A stretch of DNA of 64,000 bases from Closterium sp. Naga37s-1. Lineage: Eukaryota; Streptophyta; Zygnematophyceae; Desmidiales; Closteriaceae. This document shows, piece by piece, positions 1-8,842 of the stretch. The position numbers were made by a program, and so were the translations under genes. The notes beneath the pieces are model-generated. The model worked only from the letters and a program-made list of their open reading frames with translations. It did not search any database and was not told the DNA's origin. The DNA lies in assembly GCA_947471745.1 (NCBI GenBank), contig CANJKZ010000170.1, positions 3,190,001 through 3,254,000 of the forward strand, read 5' to 3'. Each line of letters begins with the position of its first letter. Position 1 is the stretch's first letter.

Positions 1-301
1 AAGCGAGGTAGGCCAGAGGCGAATAGCGCCAGAGCGGGAAACTAAGTCGAACTGGCGAAACCAAACCAACCATTGCAGAGCAACAGTAACCAAGTGCACG
101 TACTTAGGCAAGCAACACGAGAAGCATCAGTTGCTTGCTTGTATGTTTCCTCTATTAGCAAGGAGCTACCTAAGACACTACTCGTACTGCGCCAAGTGGA
201 GGAACCAATCGCAGCAAGCCTTTTAAGGGTTTTCACTCAGTGCCGTCCAGCAGCCAGCCGAGTTAGGTAGGCCTGGAGAGAGTCAACGTGCTAGGAATAC
301 A
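1..301 (+). repeat. 5' LTR of gypsy A (partial)
   Basis: This stretch aligns with 6781-7080 almost base for base, with about 8 differences. The 3' copy starts at TGTCATGC (6700), so roughly the first 80 bases of this LTR lie before the window. It ends in ...GGAATACA, after which the two copies diverge. Six of the eight differences change a CpG in one copy or the other. Confidence 0.9.
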
Positions 302-348
302 CAACATACAAGCAGGGACTGCGACCTGTCGCCATTTCTCGAGCTAGA

Positions 349-1581
349 ATGAACGACAGATTTAGACTAAGATCTGGCCAGAGCTATCGACGAGAAGATA
401 TTTCCGCTGAACCAAGCTGGCGCGCTGCCGCGGCGACCTCTTCGGACCGAGTGCCAGCGGTGGAGACAGGGCGCTCGCCAGCTTCGACTACAGGAGTGTA
501 CCGGACCCCGCACCAACGAGAGCGGGGGCGGCGCGAAGACATGGAGCCTTCTCGAACTGTCGCGTCAGATCTAGGAGAGACGCCTCACGACTTGCGCTGG
601 GCTCGGGAAGCGAGAGCGCGGTGGGAGAGCCGCCCAGCTACTAACTCCCCTGGGTTGATGCCTGGGATGGAATCCGACCGAGCGCATGCACCTACGACTT
701 GGCTGCGTCGCCAGACGGAGGGAGAGTTCCGGACGCCGATGCATCGAGAGATTATAGCGAGTCAGGCTGCGGAGCTACCCTCGGCAGCCGCCCCACCAGA
801 CCGGCCTACCGACAAGAGATGGCAGACGGGGTCCCTTCCGAAGCTTGAGGTAGCCGAGCGGTTCACCGGAATTCCCGGCGTGGGTCCCACCCTGAAGAAC
901 TATCTGATGCAGTTGGAGACGGTGCAGTACTGTTGGGAACGGGACGGGCTGGACCCGGCAGAGTTCTTCCGGCGGATGGTGGTAACGTTGGCGGGTGAAG
1001 CGGAGACCTTTTACCGCATGACGCGGGACGAAGTGCTCGAGGAGCTGGCTTGTGGAGAGGTTGAAAACCCGACAGCGCGGTTTGTCGAGCTGCTGAAGAA
1101 GGAATTTCTGGGGCAAACTAAAGCGAGAGTGGAGGAATTCCGCGAGTTCCGCCGAGGAAAAGACGAGTCCCTGCTAGCCTACTACTGCCGACTGAGGGAG
1201 CTTGCGGACGATTTGGAGAGCCGTGATGAACGGCTACTGGTTCGCAAGTTCGTCCGAGGCTTAGACGAAGATCTGCGGAATGTGGTGCGAAACACGGTGT
1301 ATGGCGTGGGTGCAGATATTACTCCGAAGGAAGTATACGGATTGGCTAAACGGACGGAGCACGCGCAGAGGATGTTGGACCTGGAAGACGGGGAAGTGCG
1401 TCCCAAAGCGAAGTCGTCGTGGGCGGCGGCTGCTCTGGTGGAGGCGCCTCTCGGTGGACCACCGCGGGCGGACGCACGGCGGTGTCACGAATGTGGGGAA
1501 GTGGGCCATTTGAAACGCGATTGCCCTAAGCTGCCAGTGTGTGGAAACTGCGGACGGAAAGGGCACAAGGACGACGCATGA
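349..1581 (+). CDS. gypsy A gag (capsid and nucleocapsid)
   Basis: This reading frame encodes a 410-residue Gag-like protein. The first ~150 residues are charged and low in complexity. Residues ~165-330 resemble a retrotransposon Gag capsid region (pattern 'FRRMVVTLAGEAETFYRM' and 'LLAYYCRLRELADDLESRD'). The C-terminal end carries a CCHC zinc knuckle (C-HEC-GEVGHLKRDC) followed by a second knuckle-like CGNCGRKGH. These bind the element RNA during packaging. The start ATG lies about 47 bases after the 5' LTR. The related element A2 has a recognisable copy of this gag (37145-37589 and 44867-45589, minus strand). Confidence 0.88.
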   Translation: MNDRFRLRSGQSYRREDISAEPSWRAAAATSSDRVPAVETGRSPASTTGVYRTPHQRERGRREDMEPSRTVASDLGETPHDLRWAREARARWESRPATNSPGLMPGMESDRAHAPTTWLRRQTEGEFRTPMHREIIASQAAELPSAAAPPDRPTDKRWQTGSLPKLEVAERFTGIPGVGPTLKNYLMQLETVQYCWERDGLDPAEFFRRMVVTLAGEAETFYRMTRDEVLEELACGEVENPTARFVELLKKEFLGQTKARVEEFREFRRGKDESLLAYYCRLRELADDLESRDERLLVRKFVRGLDEDLRNVVRNTVYGVGADITPKEVYGLAKRTEHAQRMLDLEDGEVRPKAKSSWAAAALVEAPLGGPPRADARRCHECGEVGHLKRDCPKLPVCGNCGRKGHKDDA

Positions 1582-1656
1582 TATGGCCGGCGCCGCTCCG
1601 AGGAGACCCCCAGCAAAGAAGAGCTACAGGCGGAGATTAAAAGGTTACAACTGCGA

Positions 1657-4600
1657 TTGGAGGCGAAGCCTAAAGTGGAGCCGAAAGCCCGAGCTATGCT
1701 TGCGTACGAGGAGGTCGAAGGGGAGGAAGAAAGCGAAGGCGAGTATCTGCGGGCAAGCGGCTTTATGGCGTTCTTACGGGAGAGAGAGGACCTCGACCTC
1801 CGGCTCCGAGGGAGCCAGTCGTCCGAAAGTCGCACGAGCAGAGTGAGAGAGCCACGAGGCAACGTGCATGAGGGGAGTAGTACCTCCGAACTGAGGCGCC
1901 ACCCCAACGAGAGACTCGTGTGCCAGGCGTCCGTCTTGATAGCCGAAAAGGGGAGCATGACGGTGGGTGGGCTGCCAGTGGGGCAAGCGATCATTGACAC
2001 CGGTGCTCACCACGTGTTGATCGGGAAGGGACTGGCGCGGCAACTGAAGCTGGACACGCCTGGGAGGCTCGTGCAGAGGGGTATCCTACTCATGACCGCC
2101 GAGGGAGGGGAGCCAAAATGGATGCCGCGGACGGTACGGCCCATCGAGATTGTACTGCTCCCCGGCACGGACAAAGAATGTTGCATCCGCGTGACGTGTG
2201 GCGTGTCAGAGTCCAAAGATTATGATACGCTGGTCGGCATGGATCTGCTTTACCGGGTTGGCGCCACCATTTGTACCTGGCAGAAGAAGGTGCTGTACCG
2301 CGTGCACTACTGGGACGCAGAAATTTCCGTGGGTACTCTGCCTGTGAAGTTCGTTAAGCAAGAGCCACGGGAGGCCTACGGGGCTCGGGCAGCAGACCTG
2401 GGACCAGTGCTGGACGACTGGAGCTGGGAGAGATACGCGGAGGAGTACGAACGGCGAATAGAAAGGAGGAGGCAGGGGCGAGAACCGACCTCGCTGAAAG
2501 AAAGAGTGACCGGGCTCTGGACCTTGGAAGGAGCGGTGTGCATCATGGAGCTGTACGGCGGCAGAGGCACGGGACTGGCAGCGGTGTTGCGGGCGGGTTG
2601 CAGGGTGCGGAAGTGGATTCACGTCGAGAGAGATCCAGTGGTGCGCCGGATGGCCCAGCATCACGCCCGGCTGCTGCTAGCCGAATATCCCGATCAGCTA
2701 GCCGAGTCCGCCCTACCCGCTGAAGACGAGGAGGGGGTGGACGATGTAAGGGATATCACGGAGGAGACACTGGAGAAGTGGGGGCAAATTGATGTCATCA
2801 TTGCTGGATGGGAATGTCAGGGTTATTCTCGGGCAGGAGAGGGGATGGGAATGGAAGACATCTGCGGGGCCTCCTTCAGGGATTTAAAGCGGGTACTGGA
2901 GATGGTTCAGGCGAAGCAGGGAGAAGTGCTATACATCCTGGAGAACGTGGATTTTGCAGACGATCGCAGGGAGCACGTGCAAAGGGCGTTTGCTGAAGTA
3001 GAAACCGCCGTCGGCCGGGGGCAAGCGGTTGACGCGGCGCAGCTAGGTTCCAGAGCGCACCGGCCCAGGAGGTATTGGCAGAACGGGATCTCAGAAGCAA
3101 GTTTACGGCACTCTCTGGCTCAGATGCAGCGGCCGGAACCGAGGCTGGTCAGTGACATTCTGGGCCCCAACCGTCTGCCAGCGCCTGTCACAGTGCCGGA
3201 TCACCCGTCCCAGTACCAATGTAATGTGCCGGGGAAGCCGAGACAGGCGCTGCCGACACTCGTGTCATACGTGGACGCCTACGGATTCGTGATGGAGGGA
3301 GACCTGCCTGGGCCCGGGATGATCTACGACGTCATCGGAAAGAGGTGGGAGCAACCAACGGCAGAGGAGCGGGAGTTAGCCATGGGACATCTGCTGGGAG
3401 CTACCGCGCACCCCAGAGTGAGGGAGCCTCAAAGGAGGGCGGCGCTGGGTAGGGCCATGGATCTGAACGTCATGGCGTGGCTAGTGGAGACCATTCGCAT
3501 GCATCTAAAGCGGAAGGAGCTCCAACGCGGCATAGAAGTCAGCGAGCTGTACCAGGAGGAGGAGGAGGCGGAGCAGCGGAAGCGCCAACTGAGAGCCATA
3601 GAGGAGCAACAAGAAGCCCGCATCCTGGAAGGATGGGCCTACATGGCAGTGGAAGCGGGGAGCGGGTCTGCCGACCAAGAGATACTGCCGCCAGACGGGG
3701 AGAATAGTGTTACGGCGGAGAAGCCGAGCCAGGAGAGGGGACCAGAGGACGCTTGGCCCATAGGCTCCGGAATGGGGGCAGAGGCGGCACAGGCATTACA
3801 GGAAGTTCTGAAGCAGCACCGCAAGACGTTCGCCTACACGTTAGCCGAGCTAGGGCAATGCAACTCTCACCGAATGCAGGTGAAGCTGAATACCAAGATG
3901 CCTATATACCAGAGGAAACGGAGAATGAGCCCAGGCGACTTGGACATCTGCAGGGAGAAATGCGCGGAGCTGTTAGCGGCAGGCCTTATTCAGGTTTCTG
4001 ACAGTGATTACGCAGCGGCGACAGTGGTAGCTGCGCGGAAGGATCTCACTGGGGAAGTGTCGGCAAGGAGAATGTGTGGGGACTACCGAGGGCTTAATAA
4101 AGTGACGGTGGCAGACAGGTACCCCATGCAATCGGCGGAAGAGATATTCGATCGGCTGCAAGGAGCAGTGGTGTTCAATACGCTGGACCTCTGGCAGGGG
4201 TTTAATCAAATACCGATCAAGGAGGAGGAGCGGAAGAAGACGGCCTTTCACGGGCCCGACGGGCTATACGAGTGGAAGTTCATGCCCTTCGGCATGAAGA
4301 ACGCGCCAGCACTTTTCCAACGGGTGATGGACTCCGTGCTGAGGAATGTACCAGCGGCAGCCTGCTACATCGATGATGTAGGCGTGTTCAGTGCATCAGC
4401 TGAGCAACACGTGAAGGACGTGGGCGACACGTTGGACGCCATTCGAGCAGCCGGGCTGACATGCCACCCGAAGAAATGCAGCTTCGGGAACAGCAGGGTG
4501 AAGTACCTGGGCTTTGAAGTACAAGGGGGGCAGCTGAGCATCCAGCAGGCTAAGGTAGAGGTGCTGGATCGAGTCCCCGCTCCTAAGGACCGCAGCACAC

Positions 4601-5667
4601 TGAGGGCAGTATTGGGCTTCCTGAACTACTACAGGAAGTTCGTACCCAACTTCAGCCGCACCGCCTCAGTTCTGAACAGGTTGCTGCGAGAGGACCAGGC
4701 GTGGCAATGGGGAGAGGAAGAACAAGGGGCATTCAAGGCCCTCCTCAAGGCGGTGAAGACTGGGACCGTCCTTACCTTGCCCAGTAAGGAGGACCCGTTC
4801 ATACTCTACACCGATTGGAGCAGCGCAGGCATGGGAGGGATTCTATGCCAGGAGAGAGACGGACAGGAGATGGTAGTGGCCTTTGCGAGCCGGAGCTGCA
4901 ACCCTGCAGAAGCCAACTACAGCTCATACGAAGGGGAAGGGCTCGCGGCAGTATGGGCCATCACCCACTTCCGGGTGTATCTACAAGGGAGGCCGTTCGT
5001 GTTAGTCACGGATCACCAGCCGCCGACTTGGCTTATGACCAACCAGGCCCTGACAGGCCGGAACGCCCGATGGGCCATGCGGCTGCAGGAATATGAGTTT
5101 ACTATACGACAGCAGGCTGGGAAGACGTTGCAGCACGTGGACGGGCTCTCGCGCAACCCGCCACCCTCGAGCCCCGAGGCGTGTCTGGTGGCATTGGCAA
5201 GAGAAATCGACGGGGAAGGAGCCAAACGGAAAGCTCAGAAGGGAGCGGAAGACGTTTGGGAAGATGAAGAGACCTTGCGGTGGATCCAAGGAAAGACTTT
5301 GGAAGCAGAACCCGCGAGCGAGAGGGCGAGAGCCAGGGGACTGCATTATCGATGGTACCAGGACCAACTTCAGAAAAATACTAAGGAAGGATGGAAGTTG
5401 GTCCCGAGGCGAGAGGAGCGGGAAGGGATAATCGCGAGGGTGCATCGGCAGCTGGGGCACTACGGCAGCCTACGGACGAGCCAGTTGATAGAGACAGGCT
5501 GGTGGTGGGCCGGGATGAGAGGAGAGATCAAAGAGTGGGTGGGCTCCTGCGAGCTATGCAGCAGGAACAAAGAGATCCGAGAGAGGGAGGGAAGAGCTGC
5601 ACTCGCTGCCTATCAGAGGCCTAGGGTTCCGGTGGTCACTAGACTTGGCTGGAGAAATGCCGCTTAG
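1657..5667 (+). CDS. gypsy A pol: protease-methyltransferase-RT-RNase H
   Basis: A 1336-residue polyprotein segment. Domains by approximate residue: retropepsin-like protease with IIDTGAHHVLIG (DTG at 114-116); cytosine-5 methyltransferase (~290-615); reverse transcriptase (~730-960) with 'MPFGMKNAPALFQRVMD' and the catalytic YIDD at 904-907; RNase H (~1045-1165) with ILYTDWSSAG (Asp 1053) and VTDHQPPTWL; and the HHCC zinc domain of integrase near the end ('HRQLGHYGSLRTSQLIETG', then CELC). The methyltransferase sits exactly between protease and RT, where other Ty3 elements have only a linker. The frame is open throughout, which suggests the added domain was tolerated or useful when this copy was active. 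Confidence 0.93.
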   Translation: MEAKPKVEPKARAMLAYEEVEGEEESEGEYLRASGFMAFLREREDLDLRLRGSQSSESRTSRVREPRGNVHEGSSTSELRRHPNERLVCQASVLIAEKGSMTVGGLPVGQAIIDTGAHHVLIGKGLARQLKLDTPGRLVQRGILLMTAEGGEPKWMPRTVRPIEIVLLPGTDKECCIRVTCGVSESKDYDTLVGMDLLYRVGATICTWQKKVLYRVHYWDAEISVGTLPVKFVKQEPREAYGARAADLGPVLDDWSWERYAEEYERRIERRRQGREPTSLKERVTGLWTLEGAVCIMELYGGRGTGLAAVLRAGCRVRKWIHVERDPVVRRMAQHHARLLLAEYPDQLAESALPAEDEEGVDDVRDITEETLEKWGQIDVIIAGWECQGYSRAGEGMGMEDICGASFRDLKRVLEMVQAKQGEVLYILENVDFADDRREHVQRAFAEVETAVGRGQAVDAAQLGSRAHRPRRYWQNGISEASLRHSLAQMQRPEPRLVSDILGPNRLPAPVTVPDHPSQYQCNVPGKPRQALPTLVSYVDAYGFVMEGDLPGPGMIYDVIGKRWEQPTAEERELAMGHLLGATAHPRVREPQRRAALGRAMDLNVMAWLVETIRMHLKRKELQRGIEVSELYQEEEEAEQRKRQLRAIEEQQEARILEGWAYMAVEAGSGSADQEILPPDGENSVTAEKPSQERGPEDAWPIGSGMGAEAAQALQEVLKQHRKTFAYTLAELGQCNSHRMQVKLNTKMPIYQRKRRMSPGDLDICREKCAELLAAGLIQVSDSDYAAATVVAARKDLTGEVSARRMCGDYRGLNKVTVADRYPMQSAEEIFDRLQGAVVFNTLDLWQGFNQIPIKEEERKKTAFHGPDGLYEWKFMPFGMKNAPALFQRVMDSVLRNVPAAACYIDDVGVFSASAEQHVKDVGDTLDAIRAAGLTCHPKKCSFGNSRVKYLGFEVQGGQLSIQQAKVEVLDRVPAPKDRSTLRAVLGFLNYYRKFVPNFSRTASVLNRLLREDQAWQWGEEEQGAFKALLKAVKTGTVLTLPSKEDPFILYTDWSSAGMGGILCQERDGQEMVVAFASRSCNPAEANYSSYEGEGLAAVWAITHFRVYLQGRPFVLVTDHQPPTWLMTNQALTGRNARWAMRLQEYEFTIRQQAGKTLQHVDGLSRNPPPSSPEACLVALAREIDGEGAKRKAQKGAEDVWEDEETLRWIQGKTLEAEPASERARARGLHYRWYQDQLQKNTKEGWKLVPRREEREGIIARVHRQLGHYGSLRTSQLIETGWWWAGMRGEIKEWVGSCELCSRNKEIREREGRAALAAYQRPRVPVVTRLGWRNAA
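2530..3500 (+). other. Cytosine-5 DNA methyltransferase domain inside gypsy A pol
   Basis: Seen in the sequence: a SAM-binding motif I (MELYGGRGTGLAAVLRAG, from residue ~297); an acidic residue after the second strand (HVERDP); motif IV as DVIIAGWECQGYSRAG with Cys 387 as the likely nucleophile; motif VI as YILENVDF (ENV 429-431); motif VIII-like SRAHRPRRYWQNG; and a C-terminal ALGRAMDLNVMAWLV resembling motif X. The AHRxRRYxxN block recalls the DNMT3/DRM group rather than DNMT1. Odd: motif IV has Glu where classic enzymes have Pro of the PC pair. The same GWECQG is found in element A2, so it is a family trait and not decay of one copy. Whether it methylates DNA is unknown; tRNA-Asp or another substrate cannot be excluded. 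Confidence 0.85.
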
Positions 5668-6625
5668 TCGAAGGGGGAAGCGATTCATTCTCATCATGAT
5701 CGAGCACGGCAGTAAGTGGGTGGAGGTTAAGGCGCTGCCTAGCAAGAGCTCGGCCCGGATCGCTGAGGCATTTGAGGATCAAGTATTGACAGATCAGGGC
5801 ACGGAGTTCTTGGGAGAATTCGAGAAGCTACTGAAAGCCAGCGGTATTACTCACCGGCGGACATCACCGTATCACCCGCAGAGCGACGGGCTCACTGAGA
5901 GATTTGTGCAGACTGTGAAGAGAGGGTTGAGAGCTTACGGGGAGCGATTCAAGAGGGACTGGGACGCGCGGCTCCCGTGGGTGGTCGCAGGCTACCGCTT
6001 CAGTAAGCAGGCGGCGTTAAAGGACTTCTCGCCGTACTACCTGCTGCTGGGGAGAGAGCCTATCTTGCCCATAGACGCGCCACGGGTACTGACAGATGTG
6101 GTCACGGTGAGCTCGGAAGACGCCTGGGTGGGGCTGGCCGATGCAAGGGCAAGATACCTGCGGGAGATGCTGCCAGCGGCGTTAGAGAACCTGCAAGTGG
6201 CACAGCTCAGAGATGCACAGCACTACAAACGAAGGAGAGAAGGACAGGCTGAATCGAAGGGTGCACAGCTGGGGGTGGGGGAAGAGGTATATGTCAAACA
6301 GGCCAGGCAAGACATGCTAGATATCGGGCTCAGCACTGAGAGGTGGAAGGTGAAAGAGGTCAAGGATTCGGGAGTAGTGGTGCTAGTGGGAGAAAAGGGG
6401 CAAGAGAAGAGGGACCATCGGACGAATGTGGCGAGGGCCCGGCCCCAGCGAGTACCCCCAGGCTCAGAAAAGAGGGGGGAGCAGGCAACGGAGCAGCCTT
6501 TCAACCAAGTAGTCCATCGGCGATACATGCCAGAGCAAGAGCAAGCGCCGAGGAGGGGGCAAGTGGGAAAGGCAGGGGCATCAAACCAAGGCATGAAGAG
6601 GGAGCTGAGGAACTTGATGGGGTGA
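5645..6625 (+). CDS. gypsy A integrase
   Basis: This frame encodes a 326-residue segment with the integrase catalytic core: 'GEMPLSRRGKRFILIMIEHG', then TDQGTEFLGEF, 'RRTSPYHPQSDGLTERFVQ' (the Ty3 HPQSDGLTE signature), 'LPWVVAGYRFSKQAALKDFS' and GREPILPID. It joins cDNA to host DNA. The C-terminal tail ('EVYVKQARQDMLDIGLSTER', 'KVKEVKDSGVVVLVGEKGQE') resembles the GPY/F-type DNA-binding module of Ty3 integrases. No chromodomain is visible. The purine-rich stretch 6618-6680 precedes the 3' LTR and may include the polypurine tract. Confidence 0.9.
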   Translation: MAGEMPLSRRGKRFILIMIEHGSKWVEVKALPSKSSARIAEAFEDQVLTDQGTEFLGEFEKLLKASGITHRRTSPYHPQSDGLTERFVQTVKRGLRAYGERFKRDWDARLPWVVAGYRFSKQAALKDFSPYYLLLGREPILPIDAPRVLTDVVTVSSEDAWVGLADARARYLREMLPAALENLQVAQLRDAQHYKRRREGQAESKGAQLGVGEEVYVKQARQDMLDIGLSTERWKVKEVKDSGVVVLVGEKGQEKRDHRTNVARARPQRVPPGSEKRGEQATEQPFNQVVHRRYMPEQEQAPRRGQVGKAGASNQGMKRELRNLMG

Positions 6626-6699
6626 GGAAGAAGACGGGAGGTACAGAGAAGGGAGGGACAGAGCAGGAGGAGCGGCCAAGAGACAAAGTTTCCGACAGC

Positions 6700-7080
6700 T
6701 GTCATGCATTTAATTGAAGAATAGTGCGTAGGACATAGCAATATAAAAGCATGACAGGGTACTGTACTGAGTAGGATTAAAGCAAGGTAGGCCAGAGGCG
6801 AATAGCGCCAGAGCGGGAAACTAAGTCGAACTGGCGAAACCAAACCAACCGTTGCAGAGCAACGGTAACCAAGTGCACGTACTTAGGCAAGCAACACGAG
6901 AAGCATCAGTTGCTTGCTTGTATGTTTCCTCTATTAGCAAAGAGCTACCTAAGACACTACTCGTACTACGCCAAGTGGAGGAACCAATCCCAGCAAGCCT
7001 TTTAAGGGTTTTCACTCAGTGCCATCCGGCAGCCAGCCGAGTTAGGTAGGCCTGGAGAGAGTCAACGTGCTAGGAATACA
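6700..7080 (+). repeat. 3' LTR of gypsy A
   Basis: This 381-bp LTR begins TGTCATGC and ends GGAATACA (TG...CA). It contains a TATA-like 'atataaaagc' at about 6741, which suits an LTR promoter. It matches 1-301 at about 97%. Confidence 0.9.
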
Positions 7081-7081
7081 G

Positions 7082-7219
7082 AAGTGGGAAAGGCAGGGGC
7101 ATCAAACCAAGGCATGAAGAGGGAGCTGAGGAACTTGATGGGGTGAGGAAGAAGACGGGAGGTACAGAGAAGGGAGGGACAGAGCAGGAGGAGCGGCCAA
7201 GAGACAAAGTTTCCGACAG
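7082..7219 (+). repeat. Exact second copy of the gypsy A internal tail
   Basis: All 138 bases equal 6561-6698, the last internal bases before the 3' LTR. The copy lies directly after the LTR and is followed at 7220 by Copia C sequence. A simple tandem array would place the first internal bases of the element here, not the last, so this is a rearrangement such as template switching or recombination between copies. Confidence 0.93.
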
Positions 7220-7239
7220 AGACAGGACGCGACGCAGGC

Positions 7240-8842
7240 TCACGACGCTCAATAAGACCCCCTGTCTGCTCAGTGTAAGGAGAAGGAGCAGGCAGCGGTG
7301 AGCCAGGCTGTAACGGAAGACCAGTAGACGAAGGGGGACTAAGAACCTGGCGAAGCACAGAGTCAGACGGTGGCTGAGACGACGGAGACGGTGGAGCAAA
7401 GAACAGGCGGGGCTGTGCAGTGCCACCAGCACTAGCAGCTCCAGCACCCCCAGCAGCTCCAGCAGCTCCAGAACCCTCAGCGCCAGCTCCTCCAGGACCA
7501 GCTCCGGGACCACCAGCACCCCCAGAACCGGCACCTCCAGTCCCAGGGTCTCCAGTCTCAGTGTCTCCAGCAGTAGTACCCCCAGACCTAGGGTCTCCAG
7601 TAGTAGTACCCTCAGGCTCAGCACCTCTAGCCCCAGCAGCTCCAGTACCTCCAGTACGAGCACCTCCGGGACCAGCACCATTCCCAGCTCCAGTAACGTC
7701 AGCAGAAGTACCTCCACCGGCAGAGCCCCGAGCTGCAGAAGCACGACCCTGACGGCGACCGTACCAGTCGTGCAGCTGCTGTGAGGTGAGAGGCACACGC
7801 GGACGAAGGCGGCTACTCCAAGGAGACCGCGCAACAGCAGACTCAGAACCCTCAGCGTCAGCACCCGCAGCAGCTCCAGAACCTCCAGCGCCAGCACCCG
7901 CAGCAGCTCCAAAACCTCTAGCTCCAGCACCCTCAGCAGCTCCAGAACCTCCAGCACAAATAACTCCAGTAGCAGAGTCACCAGCTCCAGCGCCTCCGGC
8001 AGCAGGGCCCCTAGCTCCATCAGCGTGACCCTGACGGCCAGCGTACCACTCACGCAGCTGCTGTGGGGAGAGAGGGAGTCGACGACGAGAGCGCAGCGGC
8101 GAGGCACCAGCGGAGCGACTACGCAGACGGCCGATCCAAGGAGACTGCTCACCAGACGCCTCAGCGCCTCCAGGTGCAGCACCCCCAGACTCAGTACCCC
8201 TAGGCACAGTACCCCCAGACTCCTCACACCCAGGCTCAGCACCTCTAGTCTCCGCACCCCCAGGCTCAGCACCCCCAGGCTCAGCACCCCTAGGCTCAGC
8301 ACCCCCAGGCTCAGCACCCCCAGAAGCAGCACCCCGAGCAGGACCACCCTCAGCAGGACCTGAGTCACCAGTGACCTCAACCGGCGCAGTCAAGGAAGGA
8401 GGGTCTACCTGAGACACACCTGAAGGAGCAGGACCGGGAGCGGGGAGGGGGTCTACCTGGGGAGCACCTGGAGCGAGGAAGAGCGGCGGGGGGGGGAGAG
8501 GGGCAGTGCGGTAGGGGAAGAGATGGTAAAAGGGAACCGACTCGTCGAACGTGACGTCCTGAGAGGGGAAGACACGGCGCGAGGTGGGGTGGTAAAACTG
8601 CCAACCAGGCGCGTCAGGGACAAAGCCAAGGAAGACACAGGGAACAGCGCGGGCGGAGAGCTTGTCCGCGGTGGTATCGTGGACAAAGGCACGAGCACCC
8701 CAGACCCGGAAACGCGACGCATCGCCAACCTTCCCCGTCCACAGCAGTGTGGGCGAGGTCTCCGGCAAGGAGACACGGGGCAGAGGTTGAGCTGATGCGC
8801 GGCGTACCGGACCGCAAACGGCCACAGAAAATGGGGGGCAGC
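7240..8842 (-). CDS. Copia C integrase C-terminus and Gly/Ala/Glu/Pro spacer
   Basis: On the minus strand the segment starts in the integrase C-terminal region ('PRVSLPETSPTLLWTGKVGD', 'FRVWGARAFVHD', 'PCVFLGFVPDAPGWQFYHP', 'VFPSQDVTFDESVPF'). It then runs into about 400 residues of low-complexity spacer built from G-A-E-P-G/S units and GAGAGGSGAA-type runs. Two copies of a QQLREWY-like motif are embedded in it: LSPQQLREWYAGRQG near 8031-8075 and LTSQQLHDWYGRRQG near 7750-7795. The same layout occurs in D, F and H, so the spacer is a lineage trait. The family's RT would follow but is not present here. Confidence 0.85.

Larger units (their letters stand above)
1..7080 (+). mobile_element. Ty3/gypsy element A carrying a DNA methyltransferase
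   Basis: Parts in order: partial 5' LTR (1-301, cut by the window edge), gag with zinc knuckles, protease, a cytosine-5 methyltransferase domain, RT, RNase H, integrase, then the 3' LTR (6700-7080). The order protease-RT-RNase H-integrase is that of Ty3/gypsy. The two LTRs differ at about 8 of 301 comparable positions (about 2.7%), so the insertion is moderately young. It looks nearly whole, with about three breaks. No target-site duplication can be scored because the left end is outside the window and the right flank is a rearranged junction. The methyltransferase insertion is the remarkable part and is described separately. Confidence 0.95.

Noticed and set aside
42-270. Short frames of 64-65 residues in the gypsy A LTR, repeated at 6821-7049
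   Set aside because: They overlap each other on opposite strands inside an LTR and have no protein-like features.
2530-3500. Host methyltransferase gene disrupted by a retrotransposon
   Set aside because: The domain is in one frame with protease and RT, has no introns, and recurs at the same position in element A2.
7070-8380. Minus-strand Leu/Val-rich frame of 436 residues, and Ser/Thr/Pro-rich plus-strand frames in the same place
   Set aside because: They are alternative frames of the 15-bp repeat spacer of Copia C; the G-A-E-P frame is the one shared by sister elements.
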